In this document: one piece after another, positions 14,919 to 23,038 of the stretch | Layout of the letters: the number at the start of each line of letters is the position of its first letter | Numbering within the stretch: position 1 is the first letter of the stretch | DNA from: an uncultured Caulobacter sp. | GTDB lineage: Bacteria > Pseudomonadota > Alphaproteobacteria > Caulobacterales > Caulobacteraceae | Reading direction: 5' to 3' | DNA: 32,799 bases | Assembly: GCA_936942565.1 (NCBI GenBank) | Contig: CAKZJK010000098.1 | Span: 1-32,799 of the forward strand | Translations under genes and position numbers: made by a program | Notes under the pieces: generated by a model | Database searches by the model: none | Told to the model about the DNA's origin: nothing | The model's input: only the letters and a program-made list of their open reading frames with translations

Positions 14919-17900
14919 TTGCCAACGCCGCACCTCAGCCACCCCACAGCCAAAAGCCTCGGACAGGACCCGCTCCTCGGCGACCTCGAGCGGCTGGGCG
15001 AGCTGTCGGACGCCTGGCTGGGCTTGGACCCGACCTCCATCGCCGAGAGCGTGCTGGAGACCTTGCTCGACATGCTGGCGCTGGACTTCGTGGGCCTTCG
15101 CTTCAGCGACGGCGCGCACGTCTTTCTGCGCGTCGGACAAGAGTTCGGCGCGATCGCCTCATTCGACGAAATCCGCAACGCCCTGCCCCCCGCGGCGGAG
15201 AGCGTGTCCCCCGACGACGTCGTGGTAATCGGCCAGGCCCCTGTCGCGGTGTTTCGATGCCCCTTGGGTATCGGCGCGAGCCTGGGCGAGATCATCGCCG
15301 GAGCGCGACGGCCGGGTTTTCCGGATTCGCTCGATCGGTCCAAGCTCAAGCTCGCCGCGATCCAGACCAGCCTCGCCTGTCGCGAGACGCGGGAGCTGAA
15401 TGATCGCAAGACGCCTCCCGACACTCGTGACAAGCCGCTGTCCGAGCAAGACCTGGCCGAGAGTGAGTGGCGTCTCAACCTGACCATCAACACGATCCCG
15501 ACCATGGCGTGGTCGACGACCGCCGATGGGCTGATCGACTTCTGCAACCAAAACTTCGTGGACTTCGTCGGTTGGACCGCCGAGGACATCAGCGGCCAAG
15601 GCTTCTGGCCGATCTTCCACCCCGACGACGTCGAGCATCTCCTGTCCGAATGGCAGGACATCATGGCGACCAAGCGCCCTCGCGATGTCGAGGGCCGCAT
15701 CCGTCGCGCCGACGGCGAATACCGCTGGTTCGTGCTGCGCCAGAACCCGCTGCTCGACGCCGACGGAAACGTGATCAAGTGGTACGGGGCCGGGGCCGAC
15801 ATCGAGGATCGCAAACGGGCGGAGCGGGCGCTGGAGGAGGCTCAGGCGGCCCTGGTGGCCAGCGAACGGAACCTCAACCTGATCATCAATTCCCTGCCCG
15901 TCCTGGTCTGGTCGGCCCGTCCCGACGGCAGCGCCGACTTCATCAATCAGAGCTGGCGAGACTATGCCGGCGAACCAGCGGACAAGATCCTCGAGTGGGG
16001 CTTTCTCGACCTCTATCATCCCGACGACGTGGAAGGGATGATGGAGACCTGGACGCGGGACATCACCCACGGCGACCAAACGGCGCTAAAGGGGCGCGTT
16101 CGCGGCGCGGATGGCCAGTATCGCTGGTTCTACTTCGCGGGCCGAAAGATCACCGACGCCAACGGCATGGTCCGTTGGTTCGGCGTGAACGTCGACATCG
16201 AGGATCTGCAGCGGGCCGAGGACGCGCTTCGGGCCAGCGAGGCGGCCCTGCGCGAGAGCGAACGGGCCTTGAACCTGATGCTCGACGCCATCCCCTGCAT
16301 GGCGTGGTCGGCCACGGCCGAAGGCCACGTCGACTCCGTCAACAAGCAGTTCGGCGACTTCGTGGGCATGACCGCCGAAGAGGTTCTACGGGCCGGCTTC
16401 CACGCCCAGTTTCACCCTGACGACGTCGACAGAATGTTCGTCGAGTGGAAGGCCATGATGGCCACGAAGCAAGGCGGCGACATCGAAGGCCGCTCGCTGA
16501 GGGCGGACGGCGAGTATCGGTGGCTGATGTGCCGCTGCAGCCCTCTGCTGAACACCGACGGAGACGTGGTTCGCTGGTACGGCGTCAACCTCGATATCGA
16601 GGATCGCAAGCGCGCGGAGGCCGCTCTGCGAGCGAGCGAGCAAAATCTCAGTCTGATCCTAGACTCGCTTCCGGTGCTGACGTGGTCCGCCAGGGACGAC
16701 GGCAGCGCGGATTTCGTCAACCAGCGCTACCTCGAGTACGTGGGCCTGCCGGCCGAGGACATCCTCGAGTTCGGCTTCGCCAACCTCCTTCACCCCGACG
16801 ACGTCGACGGCCTGATGGAAGATTGGAATGAAAAACAGAACGGCGCTCGCGTGTCGCTCGCCCAAGGCAGAATTCGTCGGTTCGACGGCGAGTATCGATG
16901 GTTCTATTTCTCGGGTCAGAAATTCGCCGACGCCAACGGCGCCGAGCGCTGGTTTGGGGTGAACCTGGATATCGAGGACCTCAAGCGCACCGAGGCGGCG
17001 CTCAAGGCCAGCGAGGCGGCGCTTCGCAGCAACGAGTTGCGATTGCAGCATATCATCAACGCGGTGCCGGGGCTCGTTTGGTCCGCCGACGCGGACGGGA
17101 CCATCACGTTCCTGAGCCAGCAGTACTTGAACTACATCGGTCTGGACGCCGAGCGGGCTCGTGAAGGCGGCTGGCGAGACGCGCTCCACCCCGAGGACGC
17201 CGAGGGCCTGTTGGCGGCGTGGGATCTGGCGTTCACCGAGGGGCGGGCCAACGAACATGAAGCCAGATTGCGCAAATCCGACGGCAGCTACCGTTGGATG
17301 TTGTTCCAAGCGAGCCCGTCGTTCGACGACGCGGGACGGCTCGCCGGCTGGTTTGGCGTCAACATCGACATCGAAAATCGCAAGCGCGTCGTCGAGGACT
17401 TGCGCCAAAGCCAGAACCATCTGGCTCACATGACGCGCATGACGGCCATGGGCGAACTGGCGGTATCGATCGCTCACGAGGTCAACCAGCCCTTGATGGC
17501 GATCGTCACCAACGCCGGGGCGTGTCTGAGATGGCTGAATGGCGAAGAGCCGGATTTGACGATGGCGCGTCAGGCGGCCGAGCGGATCGTGCGGGACGGA
17601 CACCGCGCCGGCGACATCATCACGAGCCTGCGTAACCTGGCGCGAAAATCCGCGCCGCGCATGGACAGCGTCCACCTGGAGCAAGTCATCCAAGTGGTGC
17701 TGGCGCTGCTCCAGGGCGAGCTGCAGCGCAAGGGGGTTGTCGCCAAGACGCAGCTTGAAATGGGCTCGCTGACCATCCTGGGCGACGTCACCCAGTTGCA
17801 GCAGGTGGTGCTCAATCTGGTCATGAACGCGATCGAAGCCATGGCCGCCCTCGATGACGGCCCTCGCCGGCTCACCGTGCGCGCTCAGGTTCGCAAGGGC

Positions 17901-18140
17901 GAGGCGCTGGTGAGCGTCGGCGACACGGGGCCAGGCCTTGGCGACGATACCGATCGACCGTTCGAAGCCTTCTTCAGCACGAAGGCCGAGGGCATAGGCA
18001 TGGGCCTGTCGATCTGCCGTTCGATCATCGAAGCGCACGGGGGCGAGATCTGGGCCTGCAACAACGGGACCAGGGGCAGCGTGTTCAGCTTCACCCTCCC
18101 TCTGGCGGAAAGAAACAGCGTTGATCGACTCTACAATTAA
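14919..18140 (+). CDS. Soluble hybrid-free sensor histidine kinase, GAF plus five PAS domains (FixL-like)
   Basis: 1073-residue cytosolic sensor kinase with no membrane helix. An N-terminal GAF-like domain (about 20-165) precedes five PAS/PAC units centred near residues 196, 329, 461, 587 and 719, each with an MAWS or VWSA start, an HPDDV motif and an EYRWF/WYG or WFGVN end. HisKA follows with His853 in AHEVNQPLMAI, then HATPase with Asn970 (LVMNAIEAM), Asp1002 (GDTGPGLG) and FSTKAEGIGMGLSICRSI. PAS1 resembles PAS3 and PAS2 resembles PAS4, implying duplication of a PAS pair. No heme-ligand motif was assigned. The start is TTG at 14919 with AAAGGG upstream; the next in-frame ATG would lose conserved GAF sequence. 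The response regulator overlaps its end by 20 bases. Confidence 0.93.
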   Translation: MPTPHLSHPTAKSLGQDPLLGDLERLGELSDAWLGLDPTSIAESVLETLLDMLALDFVGLRFSDGAHVFLRVGQEFGAIASFDEIRNALPPAAESVSPDDVVVIGQAPVAVFRCPLGIGASLGEIIAGARRPGFPDSLDRSKLKLAAIQTSLACRETRELNDRKTPPDTRDKPLSEQDLAESEWRLNLTINTIPTMAWSTTADGLIDFCNQNFVDFVGWTAEDISGQGFWPIFHPDDVEHLLSEWQDIMATKRPRDVEGRIRRADGEYRWFVLRQNPLLDADGNVIKWYGAGADIEDRKRAERALEEAQAALVASERNLNLIINSLPVLVWSARPDGSADFINQSWRDYAGEPADKILEWGFLDLYHPDDVEGMMETWTRDITHGDQTALKGRVRGADGQYRWFYFAGRKITDANGMVRWFGVNVDIEDLQRAEDALRASEAALRESERALNLMLDAIPCMAWSATAEGHVDSVNKQFGDFVGMTAEEVLRAGFHAQFHPDDVDRMFVEWKAMMATKQGGDIEGRSLRADGEYRWLMCRCSPLLNTDGDVVRWYGVNLDIEDRKRAEAALRASEQNLSLILDSLPVLTWSARDDGSADFVNQRYLEYVGLPAEDILEFGFANLLHPDDVDGLMEDWNEKQNGARVSLAQGRIRRFDGEYRWFYFSGQKFADANGAERWFGVNLDIEDLKRTEAALKASEAALRSNELRLQHIINAVPGLVWSADADGTITFLSQQYLNYIGLDAERAREGGWRDALHPEDAEGLLAAWDLAFTEGRANEHEARLRKSDGSYRWMLFQASPSFDDAGRLAGWFGVNIDIENRKRVVEDLRQSQNHLAHMTRMTAMGELAVSIAHEVNQPLMAIVTNAGACLRWLNGEEPDLTMARQAAERIVRDGHRAGDIITSLRNLARKSAPRMDSVHLEQVIQVVLALLQGELQRKGVVAKTQLEMGSLTILGDVTQLQQVVLNLVMNAIEAMAALDDGPRRLTVRAQVRKGEALVSVGDTGPGLGDDTDRPFEAFFSTKAEGIGMGLSICRSIIEAHGGEIWACNNGTRGSVFSFTLPLAERNSVDRLYN

Positions 18141-18771
18141 CGAAGACGCCGGGGCACGCTTTGTCGCCGTCATCGACGATGACGAAAGCGTTCGCGAAGC
18201 TCTCCGCGGACTTTTCCAATCGGTGGGGCTGCAAACCAAGATCTTCGGCTCGGTGCAGGCTTTCGTTGACGCGGGCGGATTGAAGCAAGCCGCTTGCATC
18301 GTGCTGGATATTCGCCTTCCCGGGCGCAGCGGCCTCGAATTCCTCGAGGTCCTGGCCAGAAGCGGCGCGGCCCAGTCGGTCGTGCTCATCAGCGGCCATG
18401 TCGACGTCCAAATGGCCGTTCGCGCGATGAAGGCCGGCGCGGTCGATGTCCTGACCAAGCCAGTGCGCGAGCAGGATCTTCTCGAGGCGGTGAACAGAGC
18501 CATCGGCGCGGATCAGCAGCGTCGCGAGGAGGCCAAGGGCGACGCGGCCTTGCGCGCGCGGCGCCAGAGTCTGTCCGACCGAGAGCGTCAGGTTTTCGCT
18601 CTGGTGGCGGCGGGATTGCTCAACAAGCAAATCGCCCAGCGTGTCGCGATCACCGAAGCGACGGTGAAACTGCACCGCAGTCAGGTCATGAAGAAAATGG
18701 GGGCCGAGTCACTGCCCGATCTGGTGCGCATGGCCGACCGGCTGGCCAAGACGGACGGCTCGGAGCACTAA
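18121..18771 (+). CDS. FixJ-like two-component response regulator
   Basis: 216-residue response regulator: receiver domain about 13-130 with Asp20/Asp21, phospho-acceptor Asp63 in VLDIRLPG, Ser91 in LISGHV and Lys113 in LTKPV, then a LuxR/FixJ HTH at about 148-205 (LSDRERQVFALVAAGLLNKQIA, TVKLHRSQVMKKM). The start is TTG at 18121, preceded by GGCGGAAAG, so translation is coupled to the kinase gene that ends at 18140. It is the natural partner of that kinase and probably a transcriptional activator. Target genes are unknown; the inverted repeats at 11755 and 14816 are candidates. Confidence 0.94.
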   Translation: MIDSTINEDAGARFVAVIDDDESVREALRGLFQSVGLQTKIFGSVQAFVDAGGLKQAACIVLDIRLPGRSGLEFLEVLARSGAAQSVVLISGHVDVQMAVRAMKAGAVDVLTKPVREQDLLEAVNRAIGADQQRREEAKGDAALRARRQSLSDRERQVFALVAAGLLNKQIAQRVAITEATVKLHRSQVMKKMGAESLPDLVRMADRLAKTDGSEH

Positions 18772-18820
18772 CCCGGCGGGAGACGGCGGCGAGGCCCGGC
18801 CCCACCACCGTCATGCGGCG

Positions 18821-19789
18821 CTAGGCCTCGTTCATGAAGCCGCGCAGGAGCGCGTTATATCGCTCGGGCTTCTCATTCATCGTCAGGTGCGAGCAGCCCG
18901 CCATCACCGCGAGCCTGGCGCGCCCCGCGACGCCGTCGCGCAGGGTCTCGTGGCAATCGAGCGTCACTTCATCGAACTCGCCGGTGGTGATGAGCGTGGG
19001 CTGCGTGATCGCCTTGAGGTCCTTGCGACGGTCCCAATCCTTGATCTTTCCGACGATGGTGAATTCGTTGGGGCCATTGAGAACACGGTAGGCCGGGGAC
19101 TTGGCGAGCGCCTCCAGCGTCGCCACCACCTCCGGAGTCGGCGGAACCCGAAGCACGAAGTTGTCGTAGAACGCCTGGACCAGCTCGGCATATTCGGGGG
19201 TCCCGGTCTTGCCGGCCTTTTCCAGAGCGTGGATCTTGTCGCCCCATCCGTTTGGCATGGTCGCGAAAAGGCGTTCGAAGCCCGCGATGACTTGCGGGAT
19301 GCTGGCCATGGCTCCGCTGAGGACCAGGCGCTCAACGCCCGCGCCCCGCCCCTGACAGAGGTATTCGACCGCCAGCAGCGCGCCCCACGAATGGCCAAGA
19401 AGAACGACCCGGTCCAAGCCCAGGGCGGCGCGGACGGCGTCCACCTCGTCAACGGAACGCTGGATCGAATAGGCGCTATCCTCCTCGGGCGCGTCGGCCC
19501 TGCCGCATCCAAGTTGATCGTAGAAGATCACCGGACGCTCGTCGGCCAGCGCTTGAAGCGGCAGCAGGTATTGGTGAGAGGACCCTGGCCCGCCGTGCAG
19601 GGTCAGAAGCGGTGTCTTGCCGCCCGCGCCGAACTTTCGCCAATAGATTTTCCCGCCGGGGACCTGGGCGTAGCCCTCGGATCGCGGAACGCCCGCCAAG
19701 GCCTGGCTAGACGGCAAGGCCAGGCCGGCGCCCAGAAGACCGGTCGCGGCCTTCAAGGCGCCGCGTCGCGTGAACCCATTGTTCGTCAT
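18821..19789 (-). CDS. Proline iminopeptidase-like alpha/beta hydrolase (S33) with Tat signal
   Basis: 322-residue serine hydrolase. The start is placed at the ATG at 19789 (AGGAG 8 bases upstream) because it opens a twin-arginine signal, TRRGALKAATGLLGAG, with cleavage near QALAG (about residue 32). The catalytic features of the proline iminopeptidase family are HGGPGSSHQY (65-73), GHSWGA with Ser134, an Asp in TGEFDEVT and His in CSHLTMNE. Folded export through Tat suggests it acts in the periplasm on peptides, amides or esters. It is divergent from the AraC-type gene, which may regulate it. The track's N-terminal 66 residues are not conserved-looking and are rejected. Confidence 0.9.
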   Translation of the reverse strand: MTNNGFTRRGALKAATGLLGAGLALPSSQALAGVPRSEGYAQVPGGKIYWRKFGAGGKTPLLTLHGGPGSSHQYLLPLQALADERPVIFYDQLGCGRADAPEEDSAYSIQRSVDEVDAVRAALGLDRVVLLGHSWGALLAVEYLCQGRGAGVERLVLSGAMASIPQVIAGFERLFATMPNGWGDKIHALEKAGKTGTPEYAELVQAFYDNFVLRVPPTPEVVATLEALAKSPAYRVLNGPNEFTIVGKIKDWDRRKDLKAITQPTLITTGEFDEVTLDCHETLRDGVAGRARLAVMAGCSHLTMNEKPERYNALLRGFMNEA

Positions 19790-20093
19790 GATGGAAACTC
19801 CTGATGATCGTGAGAGGTCGCTCGCGCCGGGATGCGATCTAGCCCGCGGCTTCCGCCGCCGCGAGCGAGGCCTTGGAAACTCAAGGTTTCCGAGATTGTC
19901 CGTTGCGTGGAACCATTGACCGAGGGTTTCGGCGAACGGCATGGCCTTGGCTTGAATGGATCGGTCTATTGCCGGTCTCGCCGGCAAGGACCGGGAAACT
20001 CTAGACTTGACGGGCCTTTACCGCGCTTTACGCGCGGGCGGCGCCCCATGCGCCTAGTCTCGCCGGTGAACATCTACGCTAGCGAGAGAGCCC
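19790..20093. other. 304-base divergent region between S33 hydrolase and AraC regulator
   Basis: Contains phased-repeat site E facing the AraC gene. The 8-mer GGAAACTC occurs three times, at 19793, 19875 and 19994. The middle copy is half of a perfect inverted repeat, GGAAAC-TCAAG-GTTTCC (19875-19891). These are candidate operators. No gene is seen. Confidence 0.45.
20006..20060 (+). promoter_or_regulatory. Phased direct-repeat site E upstream of the AraC-type regulator
   Basis: CTTGAC (20006), CTTTAC (20016) and CTTTAC (20026) start exactly 10 bp apart. CCTAGTCT at 20053 lies 27 bp after the start of the third repeat, the same spacing as CCTAGGCT at site A, and resembles an alphaproteobacterial -10. 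The AraC start is 62 bases after the last repeat. Confidence 0.6.
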
Positions 20094-20561
20094 ATGGCCC
20101 AGCTTGAAACCACACGAGGCCTTCGCGCGGACGTCGCGCGCCTGCCTCCCTCGCGCGCCGAACAGACAGCGGCCGGCGGGCGTTTGTCGCGCTGGGAAGG
20201 CCTGCTCCCCTGGCAGGTCCGACGGGTTCTCGATTATATCGAGAACGGCCTGAATGGCCGCCCCTCGATCAAGATCGCGGCCGAACACGCTAGGCTGAGC
20301 CCCAGCTACTTTTCCCGCCGCTTTCGCCAGTCGTTCGGCGTGACTTTCGCCCAGTTCGTCGCGCGCCGACGCATCGCGCGAGCCCAGGCAATGATGGTCC
20401 GAAGCAGCTCGAGTCTTTGCCAGATCGCGCTGGCCTGCGGCTTTACCGACCAGGCTCACTTCACGCGCACATTCGGAGGATTGACCGGCGCGACGCCCTC
20501 GCGGTGGCGCAGGAGCGCCATCCGGCCAATCGGGCAAGCCGAAGCCATGGGCTGTTGCTAG
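20094..20561 (+). CDS. Small AraC/XylS-type transcriptional regulator, DNA-binding domain only
   Basis: 155-residue protein consisting of an AraC-type double helix-turn-helix at about residues 40-142. The first HTH is IAAEHARLSPSYFSRRFRQSFG and the second IALACGFTDQAHFTRTFGGLTG, followed by the family's TPSRWRR end. There is no ligand-binding domain, so it resembles MarA/SoxS-like regulators whose level sets activity. Its promoter holds phased-repeat site E, so it is either a target of the local regulator or autoregulated. It ends with MGCC, two terminal cysteines that could sense redox state, which is speculation. A shared hairpin lies between it and the convergent receptor gene. Confidence 0.9.
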   Translation: MAQLETTRGLRADVARLPPSRAEQTAAGGRLSRWEGLLPWQVRRVLDYIENGLNGRPSIKIAAEHARLSPSYFSRRFRQSFGVTFAQFVARRRIARAQAMMVRSSSSLCQIALACGFTDQAHFTRTFGGLTGATPSRWRRSAIRPIGQAEAMGCC

Positions 20562-20619
20562 CGCCCCGCCCCCAACCCACGCGGTGAAGCGCCAGTCGCT
20601 CCGCGGGGCGTGGATAAGC

Positions 20620-20648
20620 GCGGGCGGACACGAGGTCCGCCCGCCTTT
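20620..20648. terminator. Hairpin between the AraC gene and the convergent TBDR
   Basis: GCGGGCGGA (20620-20628) pairs with TCCGCCCGC (20636-20644) around CACGAGG and is followed by CTTT on the plus strand. It lies 8 bases beyond the receptor stop on the minus strand, so it can serve both convergent genes. Confidence 0.6.
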
Positions 20649-20651
20649 GGG

Positions 20652-22939
20652 TTAGAAGCGCCTGCGGACCTGGAAGCCGGCCGTGCGCGGATTGATGCTG
20701 ACGACCTGCTTGGGGTTGTTGACCGCGGACGTCACGCTCATCAGGCCGACTTCGTCGGTGATGTTGTTGACGAACACGTAGGCGCCCCAGTCCGAGCCTT
20801 CGACGCCGGCGCGCACGTTGGCGTAGCCGTAGTCGCCCTGCTTCTCGTAGTAGACATAGGTCGGGCGGAACTGCGAGGCGGACTCGCCGACATAGGCGTA
20901 GTCGGCGCGCACTAGGCCGTTCAGATCGCCCTTGAGCGGCCAGGTGTATTCGACCGAGGCCGAACCGCTGTACTTGGCCACGTTCGGGAACTCGTCGCCG
21001 CGCAAGCCGGTCGAACCGGTGATCAGGATCGTGGAATTGGCCTGGTCCTCGGTCAGCTTGGCGTCGACGACGGCGGCGGTGCCGTTGATCGTCAGACCGG
21101 GGATCGGACGGGCCGTGGCCTCGATCTCGAAGCCCTTGATCTTGGCCTTGCCGGCGTTGGTCAGGTAGCTGAAGGCCCCGTTGGCGCTGGTGGCCGAGAT
21201 CTGCATGTTCGACCAGTCGATCTGATAGGCCGCCGCGTTCAGCGTCAGGCGACGATCAAACCACTGGCTCTTGATGCCGCCTTCGTAGTTCCAGAGGCTG
21301 TCGGGCTGATAGGCCAACAGCGCGCTGGCCAGGCCCGGCACGTTGTTCGCGCCGCCCGGACGGAAGCCCTTGGCCGCCACTGCGTAGACCATGACGTCCG
21401 ACGTGACTTGATAGGACGCGTTCAGCTTGCTGACCCAGCCATCGGCGCTGGCGTCGACTTGAGCGGCCGGACCGACGTAGGACTGGGTGATGAAGTTGCT
21501 GATCAGGACCTGACCCGAGACGGTCTTGTCGTACTTGAAGCGACGCAGGCCGCCGGTCAGGGTCAGCTTCTCGATCGGCTTGTAGGAGACTTCGCCGAAG
21601 AAGGCGGTCTGCTTGGTCTCGGTGCCGACGTGGCGCCAGGCGGTCAGGTCGTTGGGGTTGATGATCCCGGTGGCGGCGTCGCCCTTGGCGACCTTGCTCT
21701 CGATATAGTCGTCGCGCTTCTCGAGATAGACGCCGGCCGTCCAGTCGACCTTGTCGTCGAACAGCGAGCCGTTCGCGCGGAGCTCATGGTTCCACGAGGT
21801 CAGGCCCATCGGCTGATAGAGCGCGCCGGGCGTGCGGCTGTCGGCATAGGCGGTGAAGGCGGTCAGCTGAGCGGCGGTGCAGGCCGGGCGGCCGGTCCGC
21901 CGGCGACCCAGTTGCGGCACGCGGTGGCGTTGGCGCGGCTGCCCGAAAGCGTCGGGCTGTAGTCCGAATTCCGCAGCAGGGTCCATTTGTAATAGGACGA
22001 GGTCGCCGTGATGGTGGCGAAGTCCAGGTCCCACTTGCCCGTAAGGTTGTACATGCGCAGGTTATCGCTGGTCGGCGCGATGACGCGGGCGTTGGTCTTG
22101 TACTCTTCCTTGCCCAGCGCCGGGTACCAGGTGTTCTGACCGTCCAGAGTGGTCTTCTGATAGAGGCCCGAGGCGTTGATCGTCAGGTTCTCGGTGGGCG
22201 TGAAGCCCAGCATCAGGCGACCGCCGCTGGAGTGCTGGTCGTTGATGTCCTTCTTGTTCAGCAGAGCATCGTCGACATAGCCGCCGCCCTCGGTCTTGTA
22301 GAGCACCAGGCGCGCGGCCAGCTTGTCCTCGATCAGCGGCACGTTGACCATGCCCTTGACCGAATAGCCGTTGCTGCCGCCCTTGACGCTCGTGCCCTGG
22401 GCCTCGACCGCGCCGGCGTAGCGGCTGCTGTCGGGCTTGTTGAGGATGACCCGCAGCGTGCCGCCCATCGAGCCCGAGCCATAGAGGGTGCCTTGCGGGC
22501 CGCGCAGCACCTCGACGCGCTCGGCGTCGAACAGGTTGACGTCGGCGCTGGTCGAGCTGGCGTCGGCCGTCGTGCCGGCCGGGCCAGTCAGCGGGGTCTC
22601 GTCGTAGTAGAGGCCCACCGTGGCCTCGCCCGCGCTGCGCACGCCGCGCAGGGTCAGGCGGCGGCTGGTCGGCGAGTTGCCGTCGACCTGCAGGTTCGGC
22701 ACGGTGCGGAAATAGTCCTGGATGCCCGAGGCGCCGAGCGCCTGCAGCGACTTCTCGGTGACCGCGCTGACGCTGATCGGGGTGGTCTGGACCGTGGTCG
22801 AGCGCTTCAGCGCGGTGACGACGACTTCCTCGATCGTGGCGCTGTCGGACGCTTGCCGGGCGAGCGCTTGACCCGCCGCCAGGCTGCTGAGCGCGCTGGC
22901 GCCAAGGGCCAGGGCCCGAAGGCCTCGGAACTGCATCAT
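20652..22939 (-). pseudogene. TonB-dependent receptor split by a single-base frameshift
   Basis: The two track ORFs 21863-22939 and 20652-22034 together make one TBDR. The first part has a signal peptide (to about GQALARQ), TonB box IEEVVVTALKR, plug and early barrel; it ends prematurely soon after ACRNWVAGG. The second frame continues from about RPACTAAQLTAF to a normal RRRF end. The switch lies near 21880-21912 in a GGCCGCCCGGCC-rich tract and needs one extra base to restore the frame, consistent with a one-base deletion or a sequencing error. The plug (GLYYDETPLTGPAGTTAD, TLYGSGSMGGTLRVI) closely matches the upstream receptor at 23039, so the pair is a tandem duplication. There is no STN domain. 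If the shift is real the barrel is not made. Confidence 0.85.
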
Positions 22940-23038
22940 GTATTGAACCCCTCTTGTCGGTCCGCTCGAACGGCGGCCTGTAGGGTCAGACGCAAGCTAG
23001 GGCGGGTCCCTCACTCCCCGCGGGCAAAAAGATGCTGG

